Shown piece by piece: positions 38,891 to 46,849 of a stretch of DNA of 64,000 nt (position 1 is the stretch's first letter; each line of letters opens with the position of its first letter). Origin of the DNA: Oscillospiraceae bacterium (GTDB taxonomy: Bacteria; Bacillota; Clostridia; Oscillospirales; Ruminococcaceae). The notes beneath the pieces are model-generated. The model saw only the letters and a program-made list of their open reading frames with translations, was not told the origin of the DNA and ran no database searches. The stretch lies in the NCBI GenBank assembly GCA_900752435.1, contig CAADVD010000033.1, forward strand, positions 119,756 through 183,755, written 5' to 3'. A program made the translations under genes and the position numbers.

Positions 38891-41800
38891 ATGTCAGTTT
38901 TTCGTATTTATGTCGAAAAAAAAGAAGAATTTGCTGTGGAAGCCAGCCATGTGCTGAGCGATATCCGCACGGCTTTATCCATTCAGAACTTACAGCACGT
39001 CCGACTGCTCAACCGTTATGATGTTGAGGGCGTGTCGGAAGAGGTGTTCCGCGCGGCGACGACCACCATTCTGTCCGAACCGGCGGTTGATGTAACATAC
39101 GACGAACTGCCGCAGGATGCGGAGAGGCATGTGTTCGCCATTGAATACCTGCCGGGTCAGTTTGACCAGCGTGCGGATTCGGCGGCACAGTGCATCAGCA
39201 TCATGACACAGGACAAGCGGCCGCTTGTCCGCAATGCTCGCGTGTATCTTTTATCCGGACCGATTACGGAAGAGGAATTTGCGCGCATTAAGGCTTACCT
39301 CATCAACCCAGTGGAAAGCCGTGAGGCGTCCTTGGAAAAACTCGACACACTGACCGTGAATTACAACATCCCGACAACAGTCGAAACGCTGACCGGCTTT
39401 ATCGCGCTCGACGAAGCGGGATTGGCTGACTTTGTGGCAAACTATGGTCTGGCCATGGATTTGGACGACATTAAATTCTGCCAGAGCTACTTCAAAGAAA
39501 CGGAACGCCGCGACCCAACCATTACGGAAATCCGCATGATAGACACCTATTGGTCCGACCATTGCCGTCATACGACATTTTCCACCAACATTGAAAACGT
39601 CACCATTGAGGACGACTTCGTCAAGGAAACCTTTGACGACTATGTAAAGACCCGTGAGGAGCTGTACGCCGGCCGAACCGACAAGCCGATGACGCTGATG
39701 GATTTGGCGACGATTGCGACCAAAAAGCTGAAGAAACAGGGCTTGATGGTGGATTTGGACGAGTCCGAGGAAATCAACGCCTGCTCGGTGAAAATCAAAG
39801 TCAAGGTCGACAAGGAAGAGCAGGATTGGCTGCTCATGTTCAAAAACGAAACCCACAACCACCCGACCGAAATTGAACCGTTCGGCGGCGCGGCAACTTG
39901 TTTGGGCGGCGCAATCCGCGACCCGTTGTCGGGACGTTCTTATGTGTATCAGGCGATGCGTGTGACCGGTGCGGCTGACCCGTTGGTACCGGTGGAAGAC
40001 ACCATGGAGGGCAAACTGCCGCAGCGTAAAATCACCGTGGGTGCGGCGAATGGATACAGTTCTTATGGCAACCAGATTGGTTTGGCGACCGGTCATGTAG
40101 CGGAGATTTATCACCCGGGCTATGCGGCGAAGCGCATGGAAATCGGCGCGGTTGTCGGTGCAACGCCGATGGAAAACGTGATTCGCGAAGTGCCGGAGGC
40201 AGGCGATGTGGTGATTTTGTTGGGCGGCAAAACCGGCCGTGACGGATGCGGCGGTGCAACTGGTTCTTCCAAATCGCACACGGTTGCTTCCATCGAAACC
40301 TGTGGCTCTGAGGTGCAGAAAGGTAACCCGCCGGAAGAGCGCAAATTGCAGCGCTTGTTCCGCAAAAAGGAAGTTACCACAATGATTCGCCGCTGCAACG
40401 ACTTTGGTGCTGGCGGTGTGTCCGTGGCCATCGGCGAATTGGCGGATGGATTGTCCATCAATTTGGACGCGGTGCCGAAGAAATACGATGGCTTGGACGG
40501 CACGGAGCTGGCTATTTCCGAATCGCAGGAACGTATGGCCTGCGTGGTGCGCGCGAAGGATGTGGACGCCTTCATCGCAGAGGCGGACAAAGAAAACATT
40601 GAAGCGACGGTGGTCGCAGAGGTGACAGCAGAACCGCGCTTGAAGATGAACTGGCAGGGCAACGAAATTGTCAACCTGTCCCGTGAGTTCCTGAACTCCA
40701 ACGGCGCGAAGAAATACACCGACATCGTGATTGGAAAACAATCTGTGAAGCCGGTTCACAATTATGAATGCAGTATCCAGAACTGGTTTTTGCATATGAC
40801 GGATTTGAATATCTGTTCCCAGAAGGGCTTGGTGGAACGCTTTGACTCGACCATCGGCGCAGGAACGGTGCTGATGCCGTTCGGCGGTGAAAAACAGATG
40901 ACGCCGACACAGGCCATGGTTGCGAAGATTCCGGTGCTGGAGGGACAGACGGACACTTCTTCTGTGATGGGCTGGGGCTTCAACCCGTATTTGAGCGAAC
41001 AAAGCCCATACCTTGGTTCGATGTACGCAGTGATCGAATCCATTGCAAAAGTCATTTCTGTTGGCGGTAACTATCATCAGTGCTGGCTGACGTTCCAAGA
41101 ATATTTTGAACGCACACAGAATGACCCGAAACGCTGGGGTCAGCCGCTGGCCGCCCTGCTCGGCGCTTATAAGGCGCAGTTGGAACTGGGTATCGGCGCG
41201 ATTGGCGGTAAGGACTCCATGTCCGGTACGTTTGAACACATCGATGTGCCGCCGACGCTTGTGTCATTTGCGGTTTCTGTGGCGGACGCGAATAAGGTTA
41301 TTTCACAGGAATTCAAAGAGAGCGGCAGCCGCGTAATGCTGATACTGCCGGAATACGATGAAAATGGGGTACCGAACTTCGACAGCGTGAAGCATGTATT
41401 TGAAACGGTACAAGGCATGATTGATAAGGGCGAAATCAACGCCTGCTTTGCGCTCACATCGGGCGGTGTGGCCGAGGCAGTTTCAAAGATGGCGTTCGGC
41501 AATAATATCGGTATTAAGCTGCAAGAGGATTTGCCGTCTGAACTGCTGTTCAACGGTGTGGCCGGCGGTTTTGTGCTGGAACTGAGCAATTCGTACTGCA
41601 AGCCGGAGGGTATGCAGTTGATTGGTGTGACCACCAGTAAATACATGGTGGTGTTCCCGAACTTTGAATCGTTCAGTCTGTACGATTTGCAGAATGCGTA
41701 TGAAAAGAAGCTGGAACCGGTGTTCCCATGCAACATTGAAACGACCACCAAGCGCATCAACACCATTACCTACAACTTTAATCCGAATGACCGTGTAAAA

Positions 41801-42619
41801 CCGGCGGCAAAAATTGCGAAACCGCGCGTGCTGATTCCGGTATTCCCGGGTACGAACTGCGAATACGATACGGCGCGCATCTTTGAACGGTGCGGCGCGA
41901 AAGCGGAAGTATTTGTGGTGCGCAACCAGACCAGCTCCCAGATTGAAGAGAGCATTGAGGCGTTCAGCAAGCTCATCGCGCAGTCTCAGATGATTATGAT
42001 TCCGGGCGGTTTCTCCGGCGGTGACGAACCGGAGGGTTCGGGTAAATTTATTACCTCGTTCTTCCGCAATCCGAGCATTAAGGAAAACGTGCATGAATTG
42101 CTGAAAAACCGCGATGGTTTGATGCTGGGTATCTGCAACGGCTTCCAAGCGCTGATTAAGCTGGGGCTGGTGCCATACGGCGAAATCGTTGATATGGAAC
42201 CGGATTCTCCGACGCTGACGTTCAACACGATTGGCCGTCACCAGTCGAAGATGGTGCATCTGCGCATTTGTTCTACGAAGTCGCCTTGGCTGGCCAACCT
42301 CAACGTGGGCGACATCCATGTGGTGCCGATTTCACACGGGGAAGGACGCTTTGTGGCGGACAGAAAGCTGATTGCGAAGCTCGAAGAGAATGGGCAGATT
42401 GTATCGCAGTATGTGGATTTGAACAATGACCCGACGTATGACATTCGGTTTAATCCGAATACGTCGATGATGGCGATTGAGGGTATCACTTCGCCGGACG
42501 GACGTATTTTGGGCAAGATGGCGCATAGTGAGCGTATTGGTACAAATGTGACCAAGAATGTACCGGGGTATAAGGATCAGATGCTGTTCCAGTCCGGTGT
42601 GGAGTATTTTACGAAATAA
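38891..42619 (+). CDS. purL: Phosphoribosylformylglycinamidine synthase, single-chain form
   Basis: Fourth step of purine synthesis: FGAR, Gln and ATP give FGAM. The 1242-residue chain joins PurS-, PurL- and PurQ-like parts, as in the large enzymes of Clostridia (TIGR01857 type). Motifs include TYWSDHCRHTTF (near 220), FKNETHNHPTEIEPFGGAATC (cited by its ends FKNETHNHPT and PFGGAA), GGKTGRDGCGGATGSS, GGKDSMSGTFE, and the C-terminal glutaminase with PGTNCEYDTA, the nucleophile in GICNGFQ and SHGEGRF. The ATG at 38891 has AGGAGTG upstream. Other pur genes are not in the window, so it is unlinked. Confidence 0.96.
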   Translation: MSVFRIYVEKKEEFAVEASHVLSDIRTALSIQNLQHVRLLNRYDVEGVSEEVFRAATTTILSEPAVDVTYDELPQDAERHVFAIEYLPGQFDQRADSAAQCISIMTQDKRPLVRNARVYLLSGPITEEEFARIKAYLINPVESREASLEKLDTLTVNYNIPTTVETLTGFIALDEAGLADFVANYGLAMDLDDIKFCQSYFKETERRDPTITEIRMIDTYWSDHCRHTTFSTNIENVTIEDDFVKETFDDYVKTREELYAGRTDKPMTLMDLATIATKKLKKQGLMVDLDESEEINACSVKIKVKVDKEEQDWLLMFKNETHNHPTEIEPFGGAATCLGGAIRDPLSGRSYVYQAMRVTGAADPLVPVEDTMEGKLPQRKITVGAANGYSSYGNQIGLATGHVAEIYHPGYAAKRMEIGAVVGATPMENVIREVPEAGDVVILLGGKTGRDGCGGATGSSKSHTVASIETCGSEVQKGNPPEERKLQRLFRKKEVTTMIRRCNDFGAGGVSVAIGELADGLSINLDAVPKKYDGLDGTELAISESQERMACVVRAKDVDAFIAEADKENIEATVVAEVTAEPRLKMNWQGNEIVNLSREFLNSNGAKKYTDIVIGKQSVKPVHNYECSIQNWFLHMTDLNICSQKGLVERFDSTIGAGTVLMPFGGEKQMTPTQAMVAKIPVLEGQTDTSSVMGWGFNPYLSEQSPYLGSMYAVIESIAKVISVGGNYHQCWLTFQEYFERTQNDPKRWGQPLAALLGAYKAQLELGIGAIGGKDSMSGTFEHIDVPPTLVSFAVSVADANKVISQEFKESGSRVMLILPEYDENGVPNFDSVKHVFETVQGMIDKGEINACFALTSGGVAEAVSKMAFGNNIGIKLQEDLPSELLFNGVAGGFVLELSNSYCKPEGMQLIGVTTSKYMVVFPNFESFSLYDLQNAYEKKLEPVFPCNIETTTKRINTITYNFNPNDRVKPAAKIAKPRVLIPVFPGTNCEYDTARIFERCGAKAEVFVVRNQTSSQIEESIEAFSKLIAQSQMIMIPGGFSGGDEPEGSGKFITSFFRNPSIKENVHELLKNRDGLMLGICNGFQALIKLGLVPYGEIVDMEPDSPTLTFNTIGRHQSKMVHLRICSTKSPWLANLNVGDIHVVPISHGEGRFVADRKLIAKLEENGQIVSQYVDLNNDPTYDIRFNPNTSMMAIEGITSPDGRILGKMAHSERIGTNVTKNVPGYKDQMLFQSGVEYFTK

Positions 42620-42637
42620 AATTGAATAGATAGAATG

Positions 42638-42675
42638 AAACCGGCAGTCCGTGAGGACTGCCGGTTTTGTTGTTT
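42638..42675 (+). terminator. Terminator after purL
   Basis: 13-bp stem AAACCGGCAGTCC (42638-42650) with GGACTGCCGGTTT (42655-42667), then TGTTGTTT. Confidence 0.85.
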
Positions 42676-42751
42676 GAATCCATCTACGAATCGTTTTATC
42701 GGCGAAAGAATTTTCGCGGTTAAAGGAGATTGCTAATGCATAAAAAGATAT

Positions 42752-42799
42752 TCAATCAAAAATAAGCCCAGCAGTTCAAATCAAACTGCTGGGCTTATT
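42752..42799 (-). terminator. Terminator of the PadR-HAAS-secreted protein operon
   Basis: Perfect 16-bp stem AATAAGCCCAGCAGTT (42761-42776) with AACTGCTGGGCTTATT (42784-42799). On the minus strand it runs into TTTTTGA. Confidence 0.85.
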
Positions 42800-42805
42800 A
42801 ATGAA

Positions 42806-43318
42806 TTAGGAAAGATTTCCGTTTTTATCGCAAGTGAGAGTCACCGTTTTTGTGATATGTACTCCATGATAATAGGTACTGATATTTCCAATGGCTTTAT
42901 TGCCGGATGCGTAAGCGCTATATGTTGTGCTTTGACAATCAGAATGAATGTAGATAAGTCCCGAAGAAGCCTTTGTACAGGTTGCTGTGTTGCCGTCGTA
43001 TTCAAAGGTGCCGACAACCCGGTACGTGAAAACTTTTATATCTGCGGCGCTGTAATAGGAAACGTCTTTTCCGCCCGTCTTTGTAGATGACAAAGGCTGA
43101 ATACCATTCTCATTGGAAGAACTGTTCGTTGTGGTGGTTGTAATAAAATAACTGCCATCGGATAAATATTCAATGGTGACTGTTCCAGCAGGTTGTGCGG
43201 CATTCGTAATAATTTGTGAAAGATCCGCATTGTCTTGCGAACTTTCTGCATAAACAGGAAATGCCACCATAAGAGAGATGATTACAATAAAAGATAAAAC
43301 AGAAACAAACTTTTTCAT
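42806..43318 (-). CDS. Secreted protein of unknown function (PadR-HAAS operon)
   Basis: 170 residues with a clear Sec signal peptide (MKKFVSVLSFIVIISLMVAF, cut after VYA at about residue 24). The mature part is rich in Ser, Thr, Tyr and Gly. A low-complexity ITTTTTNSSSNENG segment is followed by a beta-rich C-terminal domain (YRVVGTFEYDG, CTKASSGLIYIHSDC, AYASGNKAIGNIST, TKTVTLTCDKNG) with three Cys, two of which could form a disulfide. The ATG at 43318 follows AAAAGGAG. It is the last gene of a minus operon behind PadR and two HAAS membrane proteins. Bacteriocin, signal or envelope protein are all possible. Confidence 0.65.
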   Translation of the reverse strand: MKKFVSVLSFIVIISLMVAFPVYAESSQDNADLSQIITNAAQPAGTVTIEYLSDGSYFITTTTTNSSSNENGIQPLSSTKTGGKDVSYYSAADIKVFTYRVVGTFEYDGNTATCTKASSGLIYIHSDCQSTTYSAYASGNKAIGNISTYYHGVHITKTVTLTCDKNGNLS

Positions 43319-43332
43319 ACCCCAAACTCCTT

Positions 43333-43734
43333 TTATTTTTCTGGAAAGTGTTTTGCATTGTGTACAATAGTTTCTACAAAATACCCTTCGCACACACTTT
43401 TTTGATCCCATAATTTGCATATTGAATACGACGATGTAGTAATGCCTGCAATTAATACTACAGCAAGACATGCTCTGAAAAAGCAAATACGTTGGTTGGA
43501 TCTTTTCCAAATGTGCGTATTGGTATCTGATAAGAGAATTTCAGAAATTTCCTCTGCTGTTCCAAAATGCTCTTGGATTTCATGCAGTTCTGCATGTGGA
43601 TGCTGGATGCAGTAATCCAATACAGAATCCTTGAAATCTTGAATATACCGGCGCTTTTGCATTCCTGTATACGGAAGCAAATGTTGAACTTTCTTAAAAT
43701 AGGCCGAAAGCTCTTTTTTCATTAATTTGTCCAT
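43333..43734 (-). CDS. HAAS-domain (DUF1700-like) single-pass membrane protein, copy 2
   Basis: 133 residues. An N-terminal helical domain of about 75 residues (LPYTGMQKRRYIQDFKDSV, then HEIQEHFGTAEEISEILLS) is followed by a membrane helix near 88-106 and a short outer tail. It is clearly homologous to the next gene upstream (same TG-QKR-Y, FGTAEEISE), so the two are a tandem duplication. DUF1700/HAAS proteins usually pair with PadR repressors and are thought to carry a signal to them. Start ATG at 43734 with GGGGTGA upstream. Confidence 0.75.
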   Translation of the reverse strand: MDKLMKKELSAYFKKVQHLLPYTGMQKRRYIQDFKDSVLDYCIQHPHAELHEIQEHFGTAEEISEILLSDTNTHIWKRSNQRICFFRACLAVVLIAGITTSSYSICKLWDQKSVCEGYFVETIVHNAKHFPEK

Positions 43735-43770
43735 AGACATCACCCCAAACAATTATTTTTGTATCATCAA

Positions 43771-44184
43771 CTATTCTTCCGGTAAAGCTTTACCTTCTGA
43801 AAACTCGTCCGCTTTGACAATGACTTCCGCTGTGCTTCCATTTATGGAAGAATAATAGCGATGCGTAATGAAATTCAAAGCAGATACAAAAACCCCCATA
43901 AACAAAACGACCAATACGCAAGTTACTCCAAGTTTGACACACTTGCGGTTTTGCTTTTGAAACCGCTGTAGAGATTCTTCTGCCAAAAATGCTTCGGAGA
44001 TTTCCTCTGCCGTGCCAAATTGCTGTTCAATGTCAGCTAAACTGGCCTGCGGATGGGATGCTTGGTATTCCTGAATGGAAAATTCAAGCTCTTTGAGGTA
44101 CTTGCGCTTTTGAGCGCCCGTACAAGGAATGGATGTTTTGATTTCTTTGAAATAAAGCGGTAAGTCTTTTACTGCATTATTCAT
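43771..44184 (-). CDS. HAAS-domain (DUF1700-like) single-pass membrane protein, copy 1
   Basis: 137 residues. Cytosolic HAAS domain (IPCTGAQKRKYLKELEFSI, IEQQFGTAEEISEAFLAEE), membrane helix near 88-108 (LGVTCVLVVLFMGVFVSAL), and an outer tail of about 30 residues. The ATG at 44184 overlaps the padR stop, with GGCGGTGA inside padR as ribosome site, so the two are translationally coupled. Expected role: membrane sensor or modulator for the PadR protein. Confidence 0.78.
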   Translation of the reverse strand: MNNAVKDLPLYFKEIKTSIPCTGAQKRKYLKELEFSIQEYQASHPQASLADIEQQFGTAEEISEAFLAEESLQRFQKQNRKCVKLGVTCVLVVLFMGVFVSALNFITHRYYSSINGSTAEVIVKADEFSEGKALPEE

Positions 44185-44530
44185 GGTTTTCACCGCCTAT
44201 GGTCGTTTTGTCAAAAACGGATTGAATGCCGTCACAGACCAGTTGATATTCCCGGCGCATTTCTTCTAAGCGCTTTCTTCCGGCGGGTTCAATGTGATAG
44301 TAGACGCGCATCATTCGCTTTCCGACTAACTCGCGGTGGTCGGAAATGTAGTGGTTGTCCACCAAGCGATACAGGGTCGGATACATGGAACCTTCCGGGA
44401 TGGTTAAAATATGATTACTTCGCTCTTCAATGAGCTGGGAAAGCTGGTAGCCGTATTGATCCCCCTCGCAGAGCAATAGGAGAATCAGCATTTCAACGGA
44501 ACCTTTTTTGAAATTGTCTCTTATTCTCAT
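44177..44530 (-). CDS. PadR family transcriptional regulator
   Basis: 117-residue winged-helix repressor. The typical start KKGSVEMLILLLLCEGDQYGYQL is followed by IPEGSMYPTLYRLVDNHYI (recognition helix and wing) and YYHIEPAGRKRLEEM (dimerisation helix). PadR proteins in this context usually repress their own operon and neighbouring ABC or membrane-stress genes. It has a good promoter with a dyad at the start site. The ribosome site is weak. It is divergent from the secreted-protein/ABC unit at 44811. Confidence 0.9.
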   Translation of the reverse strand: MRIRDNFKKGSVEMLILLLLCEGDQYGYQLSQLIEERSNHILTIPEGSMYPTLYRLVDNHYISDHRELVGKRMMRVYYHIEPAGRKRLEEMRREYQLVCDGIQSVFDKTTIGGENHE

Positions 44531-44544
44531 AAAAATTGCAACTT

Positions 44545-44560
44545 TCTTAAGAATTTAAGA
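44545..44560 (-). promoter_or_regulatory. Dyad at the padR transcription start
   Basis: TCTTAA-GAAT-TTAAGA, 6-bp arms, directly after the -10 box of padR; candidate autoregulatory site. Confidence 0.45.
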
Positions 44561-44562
44561 TT

Positions 44563-44591
44563 ATTGTAGCAGAAAAATACCTTTTTGTAAA
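44563..44591 (-). promoter_or_regulatory. Promoter of the padR operon
   Basis: Minus strand TTTACA (44591-44586), 17-bp spacer, TACAAT (44568-44563). Confidence 0.65.
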
Positions 44592-44616
44592 TACAAAAGA
44601 AAATTAAATATTTATA

Positions 44617-44645
44617 TTGACAAAATATTTTTGCTATGATATTAT
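44617..44645 (+). promoter_or_regulatory. Promoter toward the secreted protein gene at 44811
   Basis: TTGACA (44617-44622), 17-bp spacer, TATTAT (44640-44645), followed by an AT-rich leader of about 160 nt without obvious structure. The padR and secreted-protein promoters are divergent, about 25 nt apart. Confidence 0.65.
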
Positions 44646-44810
44646 GTAGATAAATAACAAAAATATGTTTTGTGTTTAAATGTTTTTTGTTTGTATTTTT
44701 AAAGTGTTGAAGTTTGGGGATGATTCCGATGGGCTAGAAAAAATTTATCGATGTAAAAATTGTAATTTAGGACTGATAAATGAAATAAAAAATCGACTGG
44801 AGGTTTCGTT

Positions 44811-45563
44811 ATGAAAAAATTTATATCTCTTACGTTATCAATTATGCTTCTTTTTAGCTATACTTCTATTGTGTTCGCTTCAACATCGGTTAATTTGACG
44901 GAAGATGAATATTTAAAAGCAGTTAGTGAAATTATGGTAAATTACTATGATGATGTTCCTGCAGCACAAGAAGCTTTGGCGGATTTAGATACTACTTTAT
45001 TGCAAGAGCCAAAAGTTACAAATTATTCAGTAAATGGTGAAATTTCTACTTATGGAATCAATCCGTCGGATTATTCGCTTAGTGTTTATAGTTTTAACCG
45101 CGCTGGCCAAAATAGGCATTATTTACAATGGTCTCTTGATTCAAATCGAACAGAAGTATTTGCTGGGCCTTTAGACTATGTAAGCATGGAGTGGGATACA
45201 GCTTATGCTTCTTATTATAGTTCTAATGGGGATAATTCTATATCTACCGTAAATGGGAAAAACACGGGCATCGTGCTATTTAATGTTCAAGATAATAAAC
45301 TAAAATCCGGAACATATACTTATGGGACGGTTCAAGTGACACCAAATGGTAAATCTGGGTGGTTAGAATTTGGATCAAAGTATGTACATACTTATACTAC
45401 TTTGGATGTGTCCGGAAGTGCTTCTTTTGAATATAAACCATCAGGATCTTTAAGTTCGAGCGATTTCAGTTTGGGTATTTCTTATATATTTGGTTTTACT
45501 GTAAATGTAGGGACTAACACAAGTAAATGGCAAATTTGGAACGACAATGCGGTTAAACTGTAG
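44811..45563 (+). CDS. Secreted protein of unknown function (ABC-linked)
   Basis: 250 residues, AT-rich gene. Signal peptide at residues 1-24 (KKFISLTLSIMLLFSYTSIV, cut after VFA). A helical segment follows (LTEDEYLKAVSEIMVNYYDD), then a mostly beta domain rich in Tyr, Ser, Thr, Asn and Gly with no Cys (SLSVYSFNRAG, GTYTYGTVQVTPNG). No known family recognised. The ribosome site is GGAGG. It is followed after 13 nt by an XRE-membrane protein gene, then by an ABC exporter. It may be a toxin, a signal or an envelope protein; the sequence does not decide. Confidence 0.65.
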   Translation: MKKFISLTLSIMLLFSYTSIVFASTSVNLTEDEYLKAVSEIMVNYYDDVPAAQEALADLDTTLLQEPKVTNYSVNGEISTYGINPSDYSLSVYSFNRAGQNRHYLQWSLDSNRTEVFAGPLDYVSMEWDTAYASYYSSNGDNSISTVNGKNTGIVLFNVQDNKLKSGTYTYGTVQVTPNGKSGWLEFGSKYVHTYTTLDVSGSASFEYKPSGSLSSSDFSLGISYIFGFTVNVGTNTSKWQIWNDNAVKL

Positions 45564-45576
45564 GAAAGGAAACAAC

Positions 45577-45999
45577 ATGTGTTTTGCTGAAAACCTTGCA
45601 TATTTTAGAGGAAAAGAGCGGTTATCCTGCAAACAGCTTGCCGAAATCCTGCAAGTGCCGGAACAATTGGTTACAGAATGGGAAAGTGGCGCGGCTCTGC
45701 CAAATGTGGAACAGCTTCTGAAAATCAGCACAGTATTCAACATTTCAGTGGATTCACTGTTAAAAAGCTCTAAGCCTGAATCCAAAAATAGCCGCTTGCA
45801 AAATGGGGATTTGCCGTTTATCATGTCCTCTGTTTTCTTAATAATTTTATGGATCAGCGGAATTTGTTTGTTCTGTATCAACATGTACAACAATCAAGTG
45901 TTTGAAAAATTTCCTCATTATTTGGCGTTGGTGTTGATTTATTTTGATCCAATCATATTTTTCATTAACGTACTTCTCGCCAAGAGGAAGAAGCGTTAG
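45577..45999 (+). CDS. XRE-type regulator fused to two membrane helices
   Basis: 140 residues. The N-terminal helix-turn-helix (LAYFRGKERLSCKQLAEILQV, QLVTEWESGAALPNVEQLL; residues about 5-60) is followed by two hydrophobic segments (SSVFLIILWISGICLFCIN near 78-97; YLALVLIYFDPIIFFINVLL near 110-130) and a KRKKR end. A DNA-binding domain tied to the membrane fits a sensor that reads an envelope signal or the neighbouring transporter. AGGAAAGG precedes the ATG at 45577. It is co-transcribed with the secreted protein and ends in a strong terminator before the ABC genes. Confidence 0.75.
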   Translation: MCFAENLAYFRGKERLSCKQLAEILQVPEQLVTEWESGAALPNVEQLLKISTVFNISVDSLLKSSKPESKNSRLQNGDLPFIMSSVFLIILWISGICLFCINMYNNQVFEKFPHYLALVLIYFDPIIFFINVLLAKRKKR

Positions 46000-46023
46000 C
46001 GATTGTGAATTCCTTCTCATAGA

Positions 46024-46061
46024 TCGGCGTGCTGTGAGCATGACAGCGCGCCGACTTTTTT
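46024..46061 (+). terminator. Terminator after the XRE-membrane gene
   Basis: 12-bp stem TCGGCGTGCTGT (46024-46035) with ACAGCGCGCCGA (46043-46054), one G-T pair, then CTTTTTTG. Confidence 0.85.
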
Positions 46062-46161
46062 GAAGAAATCGTGCGCAATTTGTCACAAATGCAGACGGTC
46101 AATTGTTTTTATACAATAGAGAAAGAAATTTCGTTCATATGTTCATATTAAGGAGAAACCC

Positions 46162-46836
46162 ATGCAAAATTTAAAAGTCGCCATTCAATTGGAACATGTC
46201 AGTAAAAATTTTAAAAAGCTTTGTGCGGTGAACGATGTTTCTGCGGAGCTGTTCGCAGGAAAAATGTATGCCATTATGGGTCCATCCGGCGCAGGAAAGT
46301 CCACTCTTCTCAATTTGATGGGCACACTGGATGTTCCGAGCTCCGGAACTATTCGGATTTCGGGGCAGGATGTGGTGCGGTTATCCGAACCGCAACGGGC
46401 GGCGCTTCGCTCGCAGTATCTGGGATTTGTATTTCAGGCTTTTTTGCTCAATCCCAAAATGAAAGCGTATGAAAACGTCATGCTTCCCATGTATTTGGGG
46501 AAATGCTCCAAATCGGAAATGAAGAACAGAGCCTATTCTCTGCTGGATGAACTGGGGCTTAGGGAACGCGCCAACCATTTCCCGAAAGAACTGTCCGGCG
46601 GCGAACAGCAGCGAGTGGCATTGGCAAGGGCACTGGCGAATGATCCGGCCTGCATTTTAGCAGATGAGCCGACCGGCAATCTCGACCCGGACAACGAACA
46701 GGCCGTATTTGAATACCTCAAACGCTTGTCTGAACAGGGAAAATGTGTGGTGGTTGTCAGCCATAATGCGCGGATACGGGAATATGCGGATGAAGTGTTG
46801 CAAATGAACCGTGGTTCGGTTCTGAACTTCGATTAA
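46162..46836 (+). CDS. ABC transporter ATPase, MacB/LolD type
   Basis: 224 residues with all nucleotide motifs: Walker A GPSGAGKST (40-48), Q-loop FVFQAF, signature LSGGEQQR, Walker B ILADEPTGNLD and H-loop VSHNAR. DEPTGNLD and the length are typical of type VII (MacB/FtsE/LolD) ATPases that power mechanotransmission or export of peptides and lipoproteins. It pairs with the FtsX-type permease 13 nt downstream. AAGGAGAAACCC is the ribosome site. A direct repeat (TTCATATGTTCATAT) lies just upstream. Confidence 0.92.
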   Translation: MQNLKVAIQLEHVSKNFKKLCAVNDVSAELFAGKMYAIMGPSGAGKSTLLNLMGTLDVPSSGTIRISGQDVVRLSEPQRAALRSQYLGFVFQAFLLNPKMKAYENVMLPMYLGKCSKSEMKNRAYSLLDELGLRERANHFPKELSGGEQQRVALARALANDPACILADEPTGNLDPDNEQAVFEYLKRLSEQGKCVVVVSHNARIREYADEVLQMNRGSVLNFD

Positions 46837-46849
46837 GGGGGGATGGACG

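Noticed and set aside
39251..41239. Minus-strand open frame of 662 codons
   Set aside because: Antisense shadow of purL; His/Arg/Val-rich without domains.
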